This document shows positions 25,766 through 34,392 of a stretch of DNA of 64,000 bases, piece after piece. The position numbers were made by a program, and so were the translations under genes. The notes under the pieces are model-generated. The model was not told where the DNA came from. It searched no databases and worked only from the letters and a program-made list of their open reading frames with translations. Position 1 is the first letter of the stretch. Each line of letters opens with the position of its first letter. Source of the DNA: Armatimonadota bacterium (GTDB taxonomy: Bacteria; Armatimonadota; Fimbriimonadia; Fimbriimonadales; Fimbriimonadaceae); NCBI GenBank assembly GCA_018268395.1, contig JAFDWQ010000010.1, positions 1 to 64,000 of the forward strand. The letters run 5' to 3'.

Positions 25766-26860
25766 ATGAGGACGTCCCTCTGCTTGCTCGTCGCCTTCGC
25801 CGCTTGCCAGGCCCTTCCCAGCGGACTCGTCTGGTCGAACGTCGTCAACATGCCGGGCGACCTTCAATCGACGGGGGACGGTTGGAGCGCGACGCGGGCC
25901 GAAGACATCGGCTCGTACCGTTGCGCCGCGGACGACGTCTCGTTTTCCCGACCGACGCGGATCGATTCGTTCGTGTACTACAGCATCCAAGTCGGGACGC
26001 CGGACATTCTCGGCGGCGACCTCTATGTCTACACGGTGGACAACGGACACCCTGGAACGCTCGTCGCGGCGCGCCCCGACCTCCCGAACGCCCATGTCGA
26101 CACCGGGCTCTTCAACAACGTCTTCAACGCGACCGTTTACAGCAACACCCTTGCCGTGCCTGGCCTCGAACTCCCGGCAGGGCAGTACTTTCTCGCCTTC
26201 CGTACGGTCGAGAACCGGATCAACGGTCAAAAGAACGGCGCTTTGACCACTCGCGTCGCCATCGGTGGCGCCCGGGCCCAATGGAACTTCTCCGTCTCCC
26301 GGGACGGGGACGTCGGCGAAGGTTGGATGACGATGGACGCGTTCAACCTTGTCCAAGACCAGGAATGGGCGTTCCACGTCATTGGGAGCACCGTGGTCGA
26401 ACCCGTGTCCTACACCGTCAAACTCGGAAAAGCCTCGTCGGGCGACGTTTCGAGCCTTCGGTCAGCGGACGGCGACGCTTTGCGCGTGTGCAAGTTCGTC
26501 GTGCCGAACGCGCAGGCCGCCCCGGTCAACGTCGAAGTCGAGGCGACCTCCCCTTACGCGGTCCCGACGTCGCTTTCGTTCGCCGTGAGGTCCAAAATGG
26601 CTTCGGCGGGCCAGTTCGCCCAGACTTTGGACCTTTACGACTGGAACGCCGGCGCTTTTGACCCGGTCGACACCCGGACCGATGCCCTGACGACGTCCTA
26701 CTCGGTCAACGAACTGGCCGCATCGGGGGCCTTGACGCGATACGTCCGAGCCGGAGACGGAGCGGTCCGGGCCCGCTACCGGGTGCGTGTGACCGGCGTG
26801 TCGTCGGTAGCCCTGTGGTGCCACGACGCCGACCGCGCCGTGTGGTACGTTGCCCCCTGA
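25766..26860 (+). CDS. exported protein with the recurrent C-terminal module
   Basis: 364 residues. The signal peptide is LCLLVAFAACQALPSG. Residues ~20-210 are a beta-rich domain with DDVSFSRPTRIDSFVYYSIQ and LPAGQYFLAFRTV, like the choice-of-anchor or PEP-protein sandwich domains. Residues 218-364 are the shared module: VKLGKASSGDVSSLRSADG, Cys in RVCKFVVPN, LYDW, RARYRVRVTG, then Cys in LWCHDADRAVW. TATAGA (25747) and GGGAG precede the ATG. An OsmC gene follows after 25 nt, the same strand. Molecular role unknown. Confidence 0.85.
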   Translation: MRTSLCLLVAFAACQALPSGLVWSNVVNMPGDLQSTGDGWSATRAEDIGSYRCAADDVSFSRPTRIDSFVYYSIQVGTPDILGGDLYVYTVDNGHPGTLVAARPDLPNAHVDTGLFNNVFNATVYSNTLAVPGLELPAGQYFLAFRTVENRINGQKNGALTTRVAIGGARAQWNFSVSRDGDVGEGWMTMDAFNLVQDQEWAFHVIGSTVVEPVSYTVKLGKASSGDVSSLRSADGDALRVCKFVVPNAQAAPVNVEVEATSPYAVPTSLSFAVRSKMASAGQFAQTLDLYDWNAGAFDPVDTRTDALTTSYSVNELAASGALTRYVRAGDGAVRARYRVRVTGVSSVALWCHDADRAVWYVAP

Positions 26861-26885
26861 GCGGACGAAGCTCGAAGGAACAGTC

Positions 26886-27311
26886 ATGATCAGAACAGCG
26901 ACCGCCGTTTGGAACGGCTCGGCATTGGAAGGGAGCGGCACGTTCAGCGTCGGGAGCGGCGTCCTTGGCTCGATTCCGTTCTCTTTCGCCCAGCGGTTCG
27001 GAGACGAGCCGGGCACGAACCCTGAGGAGCTGATCGCCGCGGCGCACGCTTCGTGCTTCTCGATGGCCCTGAGCTTCGGGCTAGGGAACGCCGGCCATCC
27101 TCCGGAGCGTGTCTCGACGGACGCGAAGCTGACGATGGAGAAGCAACCGGACGGTTGGGCCGTGACGGCCGTCCACCTGACCGTCCGCGCCAAGGTTCCC
27201 GGTCTGTCCCCGGAGGCGTTTCAAGACGCGGCCCGCTCGGCCAAAGAAGGATGCCCGGTCTCGAAACTGCTGAAAGCCGAGATCACCATGGACGCGACGC
27301 TCGAAGCTTAA
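26886..27311 (+). CDS. OsmC/Ohr family peroxiredoxin
   Basis: 141 residues with the OsmC-type layout. The two redox cysteines appear in AAAHASCFSMALSF and SAKEGCPVSKLL. GTNPEELIAAAHA is a strong family signature. It reduces organic hydroperoxides with thiol reductants in the cytoplasm. AAGGA lies 5 nt before the ATG. It overlaps the 3' end of the convergent DUF2784-like gene by 4 nt. Confidence 0.93.
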   Translation: MIRTATAVWNGSALEGSGTFSVGSGVLGSIPFSFAQRFGDEPGTNPEELIAAAHASCFSMALSFGLGNAGHPPERVSTDAKLTMEKQPDGWAVTAVHLTVRAKVPGLSPEAFQDAARSAKEGCPVSKLLKAEITMDATLEA

Positions 27312-27736
27312 GCCTGCACAGAAGCGGCTGTACCGTCTTCAGCCGACGACAGACGGCGATGGATCCGGGCGTCCCGGACGTTGAGGACGGTGCTCGCCGT
27401 CAGGGAAAACAGGAACGCCCAAAACGCGACCGAACTCACGAGGGACGCGGGCGGGTCCCATCCTGTCAAGGTGCGGACAAGCAGGACAAGGTAGTTGTCG
27501 GCGGTCTCGTGGATGCCTAGCGCGGCGCGGACCTTCCAATGCCAGTCGGTCAGGACGCAGTAGCCCCTTCCGTACCAGATCCCCATCAGCGTCCAACTCG
27601 CTAACGTCAAGAGCAAGGTCGCAAGGTTCCATCGGCGCAACTTTCGCGGGATCCAACCGAGCACGTTGAAGACCACGAGCCCCGCATGGACGGCGAACAG
27701 CAGGACGTTGGCGACGACGAGCAGGAAATGGGTCAT
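27308..27736 (-). CDS. DUF2784-like membrane protein
   Basis: 142 residues, four predicted membrane helices (FLLVVANVLLFAVHAGLVVF; ATLLLTLASWTLMGIWY; a weaker third; VAFWAFLFSLTASTVL). The segment GYCVLTDWHWKVR resembles the CPLT...W/E motif of DUF2784 proteins, whose function is unknown. GGAGG lies 9 nt before the ATG. Confidence 0.7.
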   Translation of the reverse strand: MTHFLLVVANVLLFAVHAGLVVFNVLGWIPRKLRRWNLATLLLTLASWTLMGIWYGRGYCVLTDWHWKVRAALGIHETADNYLVLLVRTLTGWDPPASLVSSVAFWAFLFSLTASTVLNVRDARIHRRLSSAEDGTAASVQA

Positions 27737-27800
27737 CTCGGGCAGCCTCCGAGGGACTTAACCGTGCTGCGGAAGACCCGGTTCCAAAGCCGACACGGGA

Positions 27801-28217
27801 TCACGGCCAGTTCGTCCCGTCGAAGCGGAACTCGTTCCTCTTGCCGTTCTCTTGAAAGATGAAGCGCAGCGACGATTTCAGCTTAGGATAAAAGAAGCCG
27901 CCGGTCACGATCGGCTTGAACGAAAACCTGCCTTTGTCCTTGACCTCGCCGTCAAACTCGATCGTCACCGTGTTCCCGACGGCCGAGGCTAGGACTTCGT
28001 GCTTTTCGCCGTCCGACTCGAACTCGAAAAAGACCCACGGTTCGGGCGGAACGGCCGTAGCTCCGGTCTTGTGCTCGATGACGTCTCCGTTCAGTTCGCC
28101 GTTGATCGAGACCTCGTCCCATCGGTTTTCCGGTAGGGGTTTAAGCGTTTTGAAGAGTTCTTCGATCGAAAGTTTCTTCAGGTCGTTGAGGCCTTTGATG
28201 ATGTCCGTGAACGGCAT
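27801..28217 (-). CDS. hypothetical soluble protein
   Basis: 138 residues, no signal peptide and no recognised family. The first ~35 residues are helical (FTDIIKGLNDLKKLSIEELFKTLK), then a beta-rich domain with WVFFEFESDGEKHEVLASA, VTIEFDGEVKDKGRFSFK and RFIFQENGKRNEFRFDG. A TAGGAC 5 nt upstream of the ATG may be a weak -10. Confidence 0.6.
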   Translation of the reverse strand: MPFTDIIKGLNDLKKLSIEELFKTLKPLPENRWDEVSINGELNGDVIEHKTGATAVPPEPWVFFEFESDGEKHEVLASAVGNTVTIEFDGEVKDKGRFSFKPIVTGGFFYPKLKSSLRFIFQENGKRNEFRFDGTNWP

Positions 28218-28380
28218 GGCGTGTCCTAGGGAACGGGCCTCTGACGGGCAGCCCGCTCCATCTTGACGATCTTATCAGGTCTTTCCGCCGTTTCCCGTTA
28301 AGGCCCGGCCGAGTCCTTCAAAACGGCGACGGCGCGAACCTCCCGGGCCGGACGATAATAGGGACGAGGGTCGAAAGGCC

Positions 28381-28734
28381 ATGAACGCCGACCGACTGTC
28401 CGCCCAGAATCACGTGTTGACCCACGACGACTCCGATCCGGTTGTCAAGGGACCGCAAGGTCAGGACGTCCACGTCTGCCCAGAGTGCGGCCACCCGATC
28501 CATGCGGACGATGTCCGTTGCCCGTCGTGCAAGGCGACGCGCGAAGTCTTCAACGGACACGACGGCCTTGGCGGGCTCTTCATCATCCTCGGCCTCCTGT
28601 TAGGCGCGTGCGGCGTCGCCTGCCTGACCCAGGAACGCCTCCGGGTCTTGGGCGCGATCGCCCTCACCGTCGCCCTTGTTTCCGCGCTCTTCGGCCGAAA
28701 GCTCGTTTTGAAGTGGCGGATCTACCGCTGGTGA
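28381..28734 (+). CDS. zinc-ribbon membrane protein
   Basis: 117 residues. Residues ~33-50 form a zinc ribbon (CPECGHPIHADDVRCPSC, two CxxC pairs). Two membrane helices follow (GGLFIILGLLLGACGVACL and LGAIALTVALVSALFG). Such proteins are common and uncharacterised. Converges on the LamG-like gene with a 4-nt gap. Confidence 0.72.
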   Translation: MNADRLSAQNHVLTHDDSDPVVKGPQGQDVHVCPECGHPIHADDVRCPSCKATREVFNGHDGLGGLFIILGLLLGACGVACLTQERLRVLGAIALTVALVSALFGRKLVLKWRIYRW

Positions 28735-28738
28735 CGCC

Positions 28739-29446
28739 CTAACGGCGTGCCGACCGGCGAAGGACGGGTACCGCCGTCACGTCGTCCCATGTCGCCGGAC
28801 CGTTCCACAGACGGACGTCCCGGATCGATCCGTGGAACGGCTGGTTGTGGCAACCGCCCAATGGGTTCTGGACGTTCCCGATCGAAAAACCAGGCGACCA
28901 TTGAGAGTCGAGGACGACGAACGGAGAGACCGGATCGCTCGATTGGGCCGCTAAGAAGCCGTCCACGTACAGCCTGGCGGTATGCGTCCCAGCGTCGAAC
29001 GTGGCGAGAAGGGTCTGCCAGGTTCTCAACCGCGCCTGCGCACGGACAAGTGCGCGACCGCCGTCCGAACCGTCGACGTAGAACGTGAAGTAGCCGTCCT
29101 CTCCGACGTTGAGCGAGTAGTTGTCCAGTGCCGACCTGTCGTCGCCACGGAAGACGATCTGGCCCCTGGGGCTCGTGCCGCCTTGAGGCCAGGCCGCCGG
29201 ATAAACCTTTGCGCTCAGGGAGAACGAACCCGGTAACGAGAACTGGGAACTGTCTTTGAAGAACAAGGCACCGTTCTTGCCACCGAGCTTTAATCCGTCG
29301 CGGACTCCGAACGAAGCGTCTCCGACCAGCGTGCCCTTCGTCCCCAAGAGAGCTTCGTTGGAATTCACCTCAAGGGGAAACCAAGCGACGAGCGAGGCGT
29401 GGGCCGACGTCGCCGCGCATGCGGCCAAAAGTGCGAAGCTCTTCAT
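28739..29446 (-). CDS. exported LamG/concanavalin-fold protein
   Basis: 235 residues. The signal peptide is KSFALLAACAATSAHASL. The rest is a LamG-like jelly roll: WFPLEVNSNEALLG, SFSLSAKVYPAAW, TLLATFDAGTHTARLYVDG and FHGSIRDVRLWNG, the last being typical of LamG_3. It probably binds a polysaccharide or surface ligand. AGGA precedes the ATG closely. It lies downstream, in the same direction, of the module protein at 29501. Confidence 0.85.
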   Translation of the reverse strand: MKSFALLAACAATSAHASLVAWFPLEVNSNEALLGTKGTLVGDASFGVRDGLKLGGKNGALFFKDSSQFSLPGSFSLSAKVYPAAWPQGGTSPRGQIVFRGDDRSALDNYSLNVGEDGYFTFYVDGSDGGRALVRAQARLRTWQTLLATFDAGTHTARLYVDGFLAAQSSDPVSPFVVLDSQWSPGFSIGNVQNPLGGCHNQPFHGSIRDVRLWNGPATWDDVTAVPVLRRSARR

Positions 29447-29500
29447 GTCCTGTCCGCACAGACGGGCGACGCCGTACGTGGTTTCACGCGTGGGCGGTCG

Positions 29501-30559
29501 TCAGCCCGAGACCTTCATGACGGCGAGGTCGACGTCGACGCACGGCTTGGCCGTCGCCGACGGACCAGAACGGAAGACCTCGATCCGGCCCTGGAGTTTG
29601 CCGTCCGCTCCGACATACGCCGACGGCAGGTCGGTCGGACGCCCGATACCGAACTGCCAGGACTCGCCGATGCGCGTCGGGCGCAAGACCTCGTCGAAGC
29701 CGCCCCATCCGAAGTTGAACATCAGAAGGCGGATACTGTACATGCCCGAGTTCGCCATCCTTGAGACCGTAAAGAACTCGATCCGTTCGGGAGCTGTCTT
29801 GGTCGTCGTGTAGTCCAGGGTCAGTCGGACGAAAGGACTCGTCATGCTCGGGACGAGATACTTGCAGAGCGTCTCGGCTTTGCCGTCCTGGACGGCGAGC
29901 CTGGACATCGAACCTCCGTCGACCTGTCCGAGCTGGACGGTCTGCTTCGTCGCGGCAAGCGTCTCCGTCGTCGCTCCACCGACTTTCGATACGGCCATCT
30001 GGTCGGCCAGGAAGATGACGCCGTAGTCTCCTCCGGTCGCCGGTGGCGCGTCGTAGTGCACGACCACGCGGTTGAACGGAGTCGAGGACGAGAACGACAA
30101 TTGACCCGTCGGCCAAGTCCCCGCCCCAGGAGCCGTCGTCACGGACGTACCGACGGTCGTCGCATCGAAGTAAGCGGTGACCCTCATGGTCGCAGAACTT
30201 GAACAGGCCAGCTCTTGAGGCGAGTACAGCAGCGAGAATTCGGTCAATGGCTCTGAGAACGCGATGTACAGGTCGTCGCGGAAGACGGTGTTCGGGTAGA
30301 TGCAGTTCCCTTGGAATCCGAGCGGGGTGAATCCCATCGTGTCCGCTCGCTGGACCGAATAGCCGTAGAACTGGTACGACAGGTGGGCCGTGATGCCTCC
30401 TGCGGTGACATCGATCGGGAGCGGCGTATGGGCAGGGACATCGTCGAAACCGAACGCCACGGACTGGGCCGGTACAGGGAGCGTCAAGAAGACTGCCGAA
30501 AGTAAGAAGAGCGACTTCGTCGATCGCAACGCCGACAGGGGCCGGAAACGGAGGTCCAT
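29501..30559 (-). CDS. exported protein with the recurrent C-terminal module
   Basis: 352 residues. Signal peptide KSLFLLSAVFLTLPVPAQS. Residues ~25-200 are a beta-rich domain (VAFGFDDVPAHTPLPIDV, YIAFSEPLTEFSLLYS, MRVTAYFDATTVG), like exported domains annotated as PEP-associated. Residues 208-352 are the shared module with Cys in TLCKYLVPS, FNFGWGGFDE at the LYDW position, LQGRIEVFRSGP and Cys in KPCVDVD. A TAGCAT box lies 6 nt before the ATG. Function unknown. Confidence 0.82.
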   Translation of the reverse strand: MDLRFRPLSALRSTKSLFLLSAVFLTLPVPAQSVAFGFDDVPAHTPLPIDVTAGGITAHLSYQFYGYSVQRADTMGFTPLGFQGNCIYPNTVFRDDLYIAFSEPLTEFSLLYSPQELACSSSATMRVTAYFDATTVGTSVTTAPGAGTWPTGQLSFSSSTPFNRVVVHYDAPPATGGDYGVIFLADQMAVSKVGGATTETLAATKQTVQLGQVDGGSMSRLAVQDGKAETLCKYLVPSMTSPFVRLTLDYTTTKTAPERIEFFTVSRMANSGMYSIRLLMFNFGWGGFDEVLRPTRIGESWQFGIGRPTDLPSAYVGADGKLQGRIEVFRSGPSATAKPCVDVDLAVMKVSG

Positions 30560-30565
30560 ATGTCC

Positions 30566-30571
30566 ATGCTA
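30566..30571 (-). promoter_or_regulatory. putative -10 box TAGCAT
   Basis: TAGCAT on the minus strand, 6 nt upstream of the ATG at 30559, no Shine-Dalgarno between. Confidence 0.4.
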
Positions 30572-30699
30572 CGCCACGACCGGACGGAGGAACGCTGTTC
30601 ACGACGATGGGCCTATGGTATAAACGGATACACAAAAGTCATACTTTACGGGTCGCAGACGGTGATCGGTCGCTTGGCGAATGGCGCACACTCTGATAA

Positions 30700-30717
30700 G
30701 TCATAAGAACTTATGAC
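30700..30717. promoter_or_regulatory. 18-bp operator-like palindrome
   Basis: gtcataagaacttatgac: 8-bp arms gtcataag and cttatgac around a 2-bp centre. It is AT-rich in a GC-rich setting and sits in the 259-bp gap between two divergent module-protein genes. The shape fits a dimeric repressor or activator site; no cognate regulator gene is in the window. Confidence 0.5.
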
Positions 30718-30792
30718 ATCTGATATGACGACGGGCCAATGGGTCTGCAACGTGAGGGCTGTCCGTTTGGCGGGTGTAGAAAGGTCATGGAG

Positions 30793-30812
30793 CCGGGCCT
30801 GATGAGGCCCGG
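30793..30812 (+). promoter_or_regulatory. hairpin overlapping a Shine-Dalgarno
   Basis: ccgggcct (30793-30800), loop gatg, aggcccgg (30805-30812). The 3' arm runs into GGGAG at 30811-30815, the ribosome-binding site of the gene starting at 30819, so folding could limit translation. Confidence 0.45.
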
Positions 30813-30818
30813 GAGTCT

Positions 30819-32180
30819 ATGGCCCTTTCTTTCTCACTCCGTTCTCTGACATCCGTCGTCCTTCTCGCCGTACTCTCAGGACCTTCGTTGGCCACGACGT
30901 TCCGGCTCGTGCCTCTCGACCTGGGGTCGGGATGGACGATGACCGGGACCGTCGAAACCGACGGCACGGTCGGGCCGCTGAGCGCCTCGAACATCGTGTC
31001 CTGGTCGATCGACGTCACAAGCGCGACCGGTTACAGTTGGGACGCCACGAACACGTCAGACTTCTCTCAGTCCGTCCTCTCCGACGGGCAGAAGCTTTAC
31101 GTTCCGACGTCACCGGACGGCTTCAGTGACGGTGGAGTCCTGGGCTTTTACGGCAGCGTCTACGACCAAGTCCGGGTCGCGGACTTCTCAGGTGCGTACG
31201 CTGCCGGCGGCGTCGCCCTCTACATCAAAGGGTCAGCCTTCGATTTCCTCGATCTGGGCCAACCGAACGGCTTCCTGTACGAGGCTGCGGACGTCGATCC
31301 CTTCGACAACGGCCTGTTCGTCCTTCGCCCCGTGACCTTCTTGGACGGGACGACCCTCAAGGGCACGGTCAGGACGGACGGATCGCTCGGGGTCACGACG
31401 TTCGTCGATTGGCACGTCCGCGTCGAACAGACGAGCACCTTTACGTTCTCGCCCTCGAACAGCACCGTCAAGATCGCGACCGGCCTTTCGACCGACGGTC
31501 GTCGCTTGGCCGTCACACCGACGGACGAATACGGGAACGGGAACGCGTTCGAAATCGGCTTTGGCACCTTCGATCCGACCCTTGCCGTCCTTGCCGACTT
31601 TACGTGGCTGCCTGAGGGACAGGCGGGCTACATTTCTCCCTTTGGCATGTTCACCGTGTCCCCGCTTCCTTTGAACACTGACGGCGACTACATCGTCGCA
31701 CATGTCACCGGGACGTTCGAAACGGTCCCTTCTGCGGAGCGGATCCTCTTGGGAAAGGGCACTCTTGGGAACGTGGCGAGTTGGTCGTCTCCGGACGGTG
31801 ACGCGCGCAGGGTCTGCAAGTTCTTCGTACCCTCGATGACGGCGCCTGCCGTCCGTATCGACTTGGACTTTCCGACGGACCGACCCGTTCCTGTCGCCGT
31901 CTCGCTGGACCTGACGGTGCGCGCCGTCCAAGCCGGGTCGTACGTCCTTCGTTCGAGCCTCTTCGACCAGACGCAAGGATCGTTCGTCACGATCATTCCC
32001 GATACTCACGTGACGACGTCTTACTCGACCTTGACCGGTGCTGCGGGCGGGAACCTTGCCGACTACTTCGCAATCGATGGGACCGCCTCCGTAAGGCTCG
32101 AAGTCCGTCAAACAGGCCCTGGCGCAGCGATGTTGCCGTGCTTCGAGTTCGACGCGGCCCGCCTCGTGATCACGGAGTGA
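30819..32180 (+). CDS. exported protein with the recurrent C-terminal module
   Basis: 453 residues. The signal peptide is FSLRSLTSVVLLAVLSGPSLA. Residues ~25-300 hold two related beta-rich units, each with a WTMTGTVETDGTVG / LKGTVRTDGSLG strand and SWSIDVTSATGYSW / DWHVRVEQTSTFTF strand. Residues 309-453 are the shared module: ILLGKGTLGN, PDGD, Cys in RVCKFFVPS, SLFDQTQGSF, VRLEVRQTGPG, Cys in LPCFEFD. GGGAG lies 3 nt before the ATG, close for a Shine-Dalgarno, and a hairpin overlaps it. It is divergent from the 29501 gene. Confidence 0.84.
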   Translation: MALSFSLRSLTSVVLLAVLSGPSLATTFRLVPLDLGSGWTMTGTVETDGTVGPLSASNIVSWSIDVTSATGYSWDATNTSDFSQSVLSDGQKLYVPTSPDGFSDGGVLGFYGSVYDQVRVADFSGAYAAGGVALYIKGSAFDFLDLGQPNGFLYEAADVDPFDNGLFVLRPVTFLDGTTLKGTVRTDGSLGVTTFVDWHVRVEQTSTFTFSPSNSTVKIATGLSTDGRRLAVTPTDEYGNGNAFEIGFGTFDPTLAVLADFTWLPEGQAGYISPFGMFTVSPLPLNTDGDYIVAHVTGTFETVPSAERILLGKGTLGNVASWSSPDGDARRVCKFFVPSMTAPAVRIDLDFPTDRPVPVAVSLDLTVRAVQAGSYVLRSSLFDQTQGSFVTIIPDTHVTTSYSTLTGAAGGNLADYFAIDGTASVRLEVRQTGPGAAMLPCFEFDAARLVITE

Positions 32181-32190
32181 CAGGGGTCGG

Positions 32191-32219
32191 ACCGGGCGGT
32201 CGCTCAACGGCCGCCCGGT
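32191..32219 (+). terminator. hairpin terminator without T tract
   Basis: accgggcgg (32191-32199) pairs perfectly with ccgcccggt (32211-32219) 10 nt after the preceding stop. No T run follows. Confidence 0.5.
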
Positions 32220-32246
32220 CGCACCTGCGCTAAGATACAGGACAGG

Positions 32247-33851
32247 ATGCTCCTGTTCGCTTTGGCCTTGAAAGCCGTCGGAGTCTCCACGGCTGTCGAA
32301 GACGGCAACGTGCGGCTTTACGACGGCCTCGGACGTTATCACCGGTCCGTCAAGACGGCTGTACCCTTGGCTTCGAAGTATCTCGATCAGGGGTTCGCCT
32401 TCCTGTACGGTTTCCAATATTCGGTCGCCGAAGAAGCGTTCCGAGAGGCGGCGCGGCTCGACCCGGACATGGCCATGGCTTACTGGGGCATCGCCGCGTC
32501 GAACGCGAACTACATCAACAAGTCCGGAGTGTCGGCCGACGAGAGCCGCGAAGCGCTGGACGCCCTCGCCAAAGCGACCGCCCTTCGTTCCAAGGCGACA
32601 GCGGTCGAGAACGACCTCGTCGAAGCGGCGCTGAAGCGGTTCGACGTTCGGGGCCCTTCCGACCGGACCGCGCTCGATCGGGCCTATTCGGACGCCATGC
32701 GGGCTGTCTGGCGGAAACACCCGAAGGACGCCGACGTCGGTGCCCTCTTCGCCGAATCGCTGATGAACCTTCGCCCTTGGGACCAGTGGAAGAAGGACGG
32801 CTCGCCGCAACCTGGGACACAGGAGGTCTTGTCCACGCTCCGGTCCGTGTTGAAGATCGACCCCGTCCATCCGGAGGCGTTGCACCTTTGGATCCATGCC
32901 GTAGAGGCCTCTCCAGACCCAGGGCAAGGGTCGAGCGAGGCCGACCGGCTCATGGACCTCCAGCCTGGCCTGTTGCACATGCAACACATGCCTGCCCACA
33001 TCTACAACCGGACAGGGCAGTGGAAGAAGGCGGTCGAGGCGAACGTGAAGTCGGCCGCCGTGTTCAAGAGGCTCTTCAAAGGCGAAGGCAAGTCGTTGGA
33101 CTACGGCCATGGCCGGCATTTGCTCGCCTATGCGGCAGCGATGCGGGGCCAGAGCGAGCTCGCGCTGCAACAGGCCACCCAGATCTTTGACGGGATGAGC
33201 CAAGAAGAGCTCGTCGCGACCCAGGGTGGGGCGGACTACTACGTCGCAATGAAGTCCATGTTCTTGGTCCGGTTCGGAAAGTGGGACGACGTTCTCGCCC
33301 TTCCTCGACCAGGTGCGTCCCAGCCCTTCGCCCTGGCCATGTGGCACGAGGCCCGAGGCGTGGCCTTTGCGGCCAAAAAGGACGTCGCGAAGGCCGAGGT
33401 CGAACTCGCCGCATTCAACGAAGCCAGGTCAACAACGAAAGGGCACGGGTACGAACTAGGGGTGGCCGGCTTCGTCCTCGCAGGAGAAATCCAGCAGGCG
33501 AAGGGATGGACCGATCAAGCCGTGACGAGCCTCCGGGCGGCCGTCAAAGCCGAGGACGACGGGGAGTACCGCGAACCGCCGACGTGGATCTTGCCGACGC
33601 GGCACACCCTGGGCGCCGTGTTGCTCGATGCCGGACGTTGGTCGGAAGCGGCGACCGTTTTCGAGGAAGACCTGCGGATCCATCCGGACAACGGGTGGGC
33701 TCTCTATGGGCTCGTCAGGGCGTACAAGGGCCTTGGAAAGGACAAAGATTCCGAGCGGGCCTTGACCGCGTTCAAAGTCGCGTGGGCCGACGCGGACATC
33801 GAGATCAGTTCGTCCTGTATGTGCTTGCCCGCCAGGAAGGGCGGCGGCTAG
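32247..33851 (+). CDS. TPR-repeat protein
   Basis: 534 residues. A short hydrophobic start (LLFALALKAVGVST) may be a signal peptide. TPR-like helical pairs run through the chain: LDQGFAFLYGFQYSVAEEAF, REAARLDPDMAMAYWGIAAS, PVHPEALHLWIHAVEAS, HMPAHIYNRTGQWKKAVEAN, RWSEAATVFEEDLRIHPDNG. The HLWIHAVEASPDP and MPAHIYNRTG pattern matches a conserved but uncharacterised exported TPR family. The C-terminus SSCMCLPARKGGG is Cys-containing. Its last 4 nt overlap the convergent 33848 gene. Confidence 0.85.
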   Translation: MLLFALALKAVGVSTAVEDGNVRLYDGLGRYHRSVKTAVPLASKYLDQGFAFLYGFQYSVAEEAFREAARLDPDMAMAYWGIAASNANYINKSGVSADESREALDALAKATALRSKATAVENDLVEAALKRFDVRGPSDRTALDRAYSDAMRAVWRKHPKDADVGALFAESLMNLRPWDQWKKDGSPQPGTQEVLSTLRSVLKIDPVHPEALHLWIHAVEASPDPGQGSSEADRLMDLQPGLLHMQHMPAHIYNRTGQWKKAVEANVKSAAVFKRLFKGEGKSLDYGHGRHLLAYAAAMRGQSELALQQATQIFDGMSQEELVATQGGADYYVAMKSMFLVRFGKWDDVLALPRPGASQPFALAMWHEARGVAFAAKKDVAKAEVELAAFNEARSTTKGHGYELGVAGFVLAGEIQQAKGWTDQAVTSLRAAVKAEDDGEYREPPTWILPTRHTLGAVLLDAGRWSEAATVFEEDLRIHPDNGWALYGLVRAYKGLGKDKDSERALTAFKVAWADADIEISSSCMCLPARKGGG

Positions 33852-34348
33852 GAACCCGACTCCGGAGCCCGGTGGTACTTCAAGTGCCACTCCAGGGTCC
33901 ACGACTTGCCGTCGCTCGATTTTTCCCAGAACCAGTCGAATCCTTCACGCTTGATGTTGGCGAACCGCATACGGGCGTGACCTTTCTTCGCGTTCGTCTG
34001 GACAAGGACGAACTCTTTGCCTTTCATCCCTCCTTCGAACAGCAGGTAGGCGCCGGAATCGTCGACCCAAGTCTGCCGCCATTTCTTGGTCGGGGCGTCG
34101 TAGCTCGACCAACTGGCACCGGTGAACCCTGCCGTCGAAAACGACTCGTGGACGACCTTGCCGCCGAATTCCTTGGTCACGGCGTTCGTGCACAATTTGG
34201 CCTGCCAAGCGCCTTTGGTCGCAGGATCGGTCGGCTGGCTCGAGTCCATCTCCCATTTGCCCGTCCAAAAGTCGAGGTCGTCCGGGCCAGAGGGCCGTTC
34301 CATCGGAACGGTGCACAAGAAGGCCAACGTAAGCGCGGTTCCCAGCAT
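33848..34348 (-). CDS. exported DUF1579-like protein
   Basis: 166 residues. The hydrophobic N-terminus LGTALTLAFLCTVPM is a probable signal peptide. The body carries DDLDFWTGKWEMD, TGASWSSYDAPTKKWRQTWVDDSG and LLFEGGMKGKEFVL, as in DUF1579-type calycin-like proteins of unknown function. ATG 34348 is preferred over the TTG 9 nt upstream. Confidence 0.75.
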   Translation of the reverse strand: MLGTALTLAFLCTVPMERPSGPDDLDFWTGKWEMDSSQPTDPATKGAWQAKLCTNAVTKEFGGKVVHESFSTAGFTGASWSSYDAPTKKWRQTWVDDSGAYLLFEGGMKGKEFVLVQTNAKKGHARMRFANIKREGFDWFWEKSSDGKSWTLEWHLKYHRAPESGS

Positions 34349-34392
34349 GGAAACCAAGACGGTCCGGATCCGCGTCAGGTTCGATTATCGTG

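Noticed and set aside
24881-26377. 498-codon frame on the minus strand containing carbonic anhydrase
   Set aside because: Only the first 747 nt (to 25627) have protein character; the rest is opposite the exported module protein.
31233-33347. A 704-codon open frame on the minus strand
   Set aside because: It lies opposite two well-supported plus-strand genes (30819-32180 and 32247-33851), is rich in Arg and has no family character. It is a GC-rich antisense shadow.
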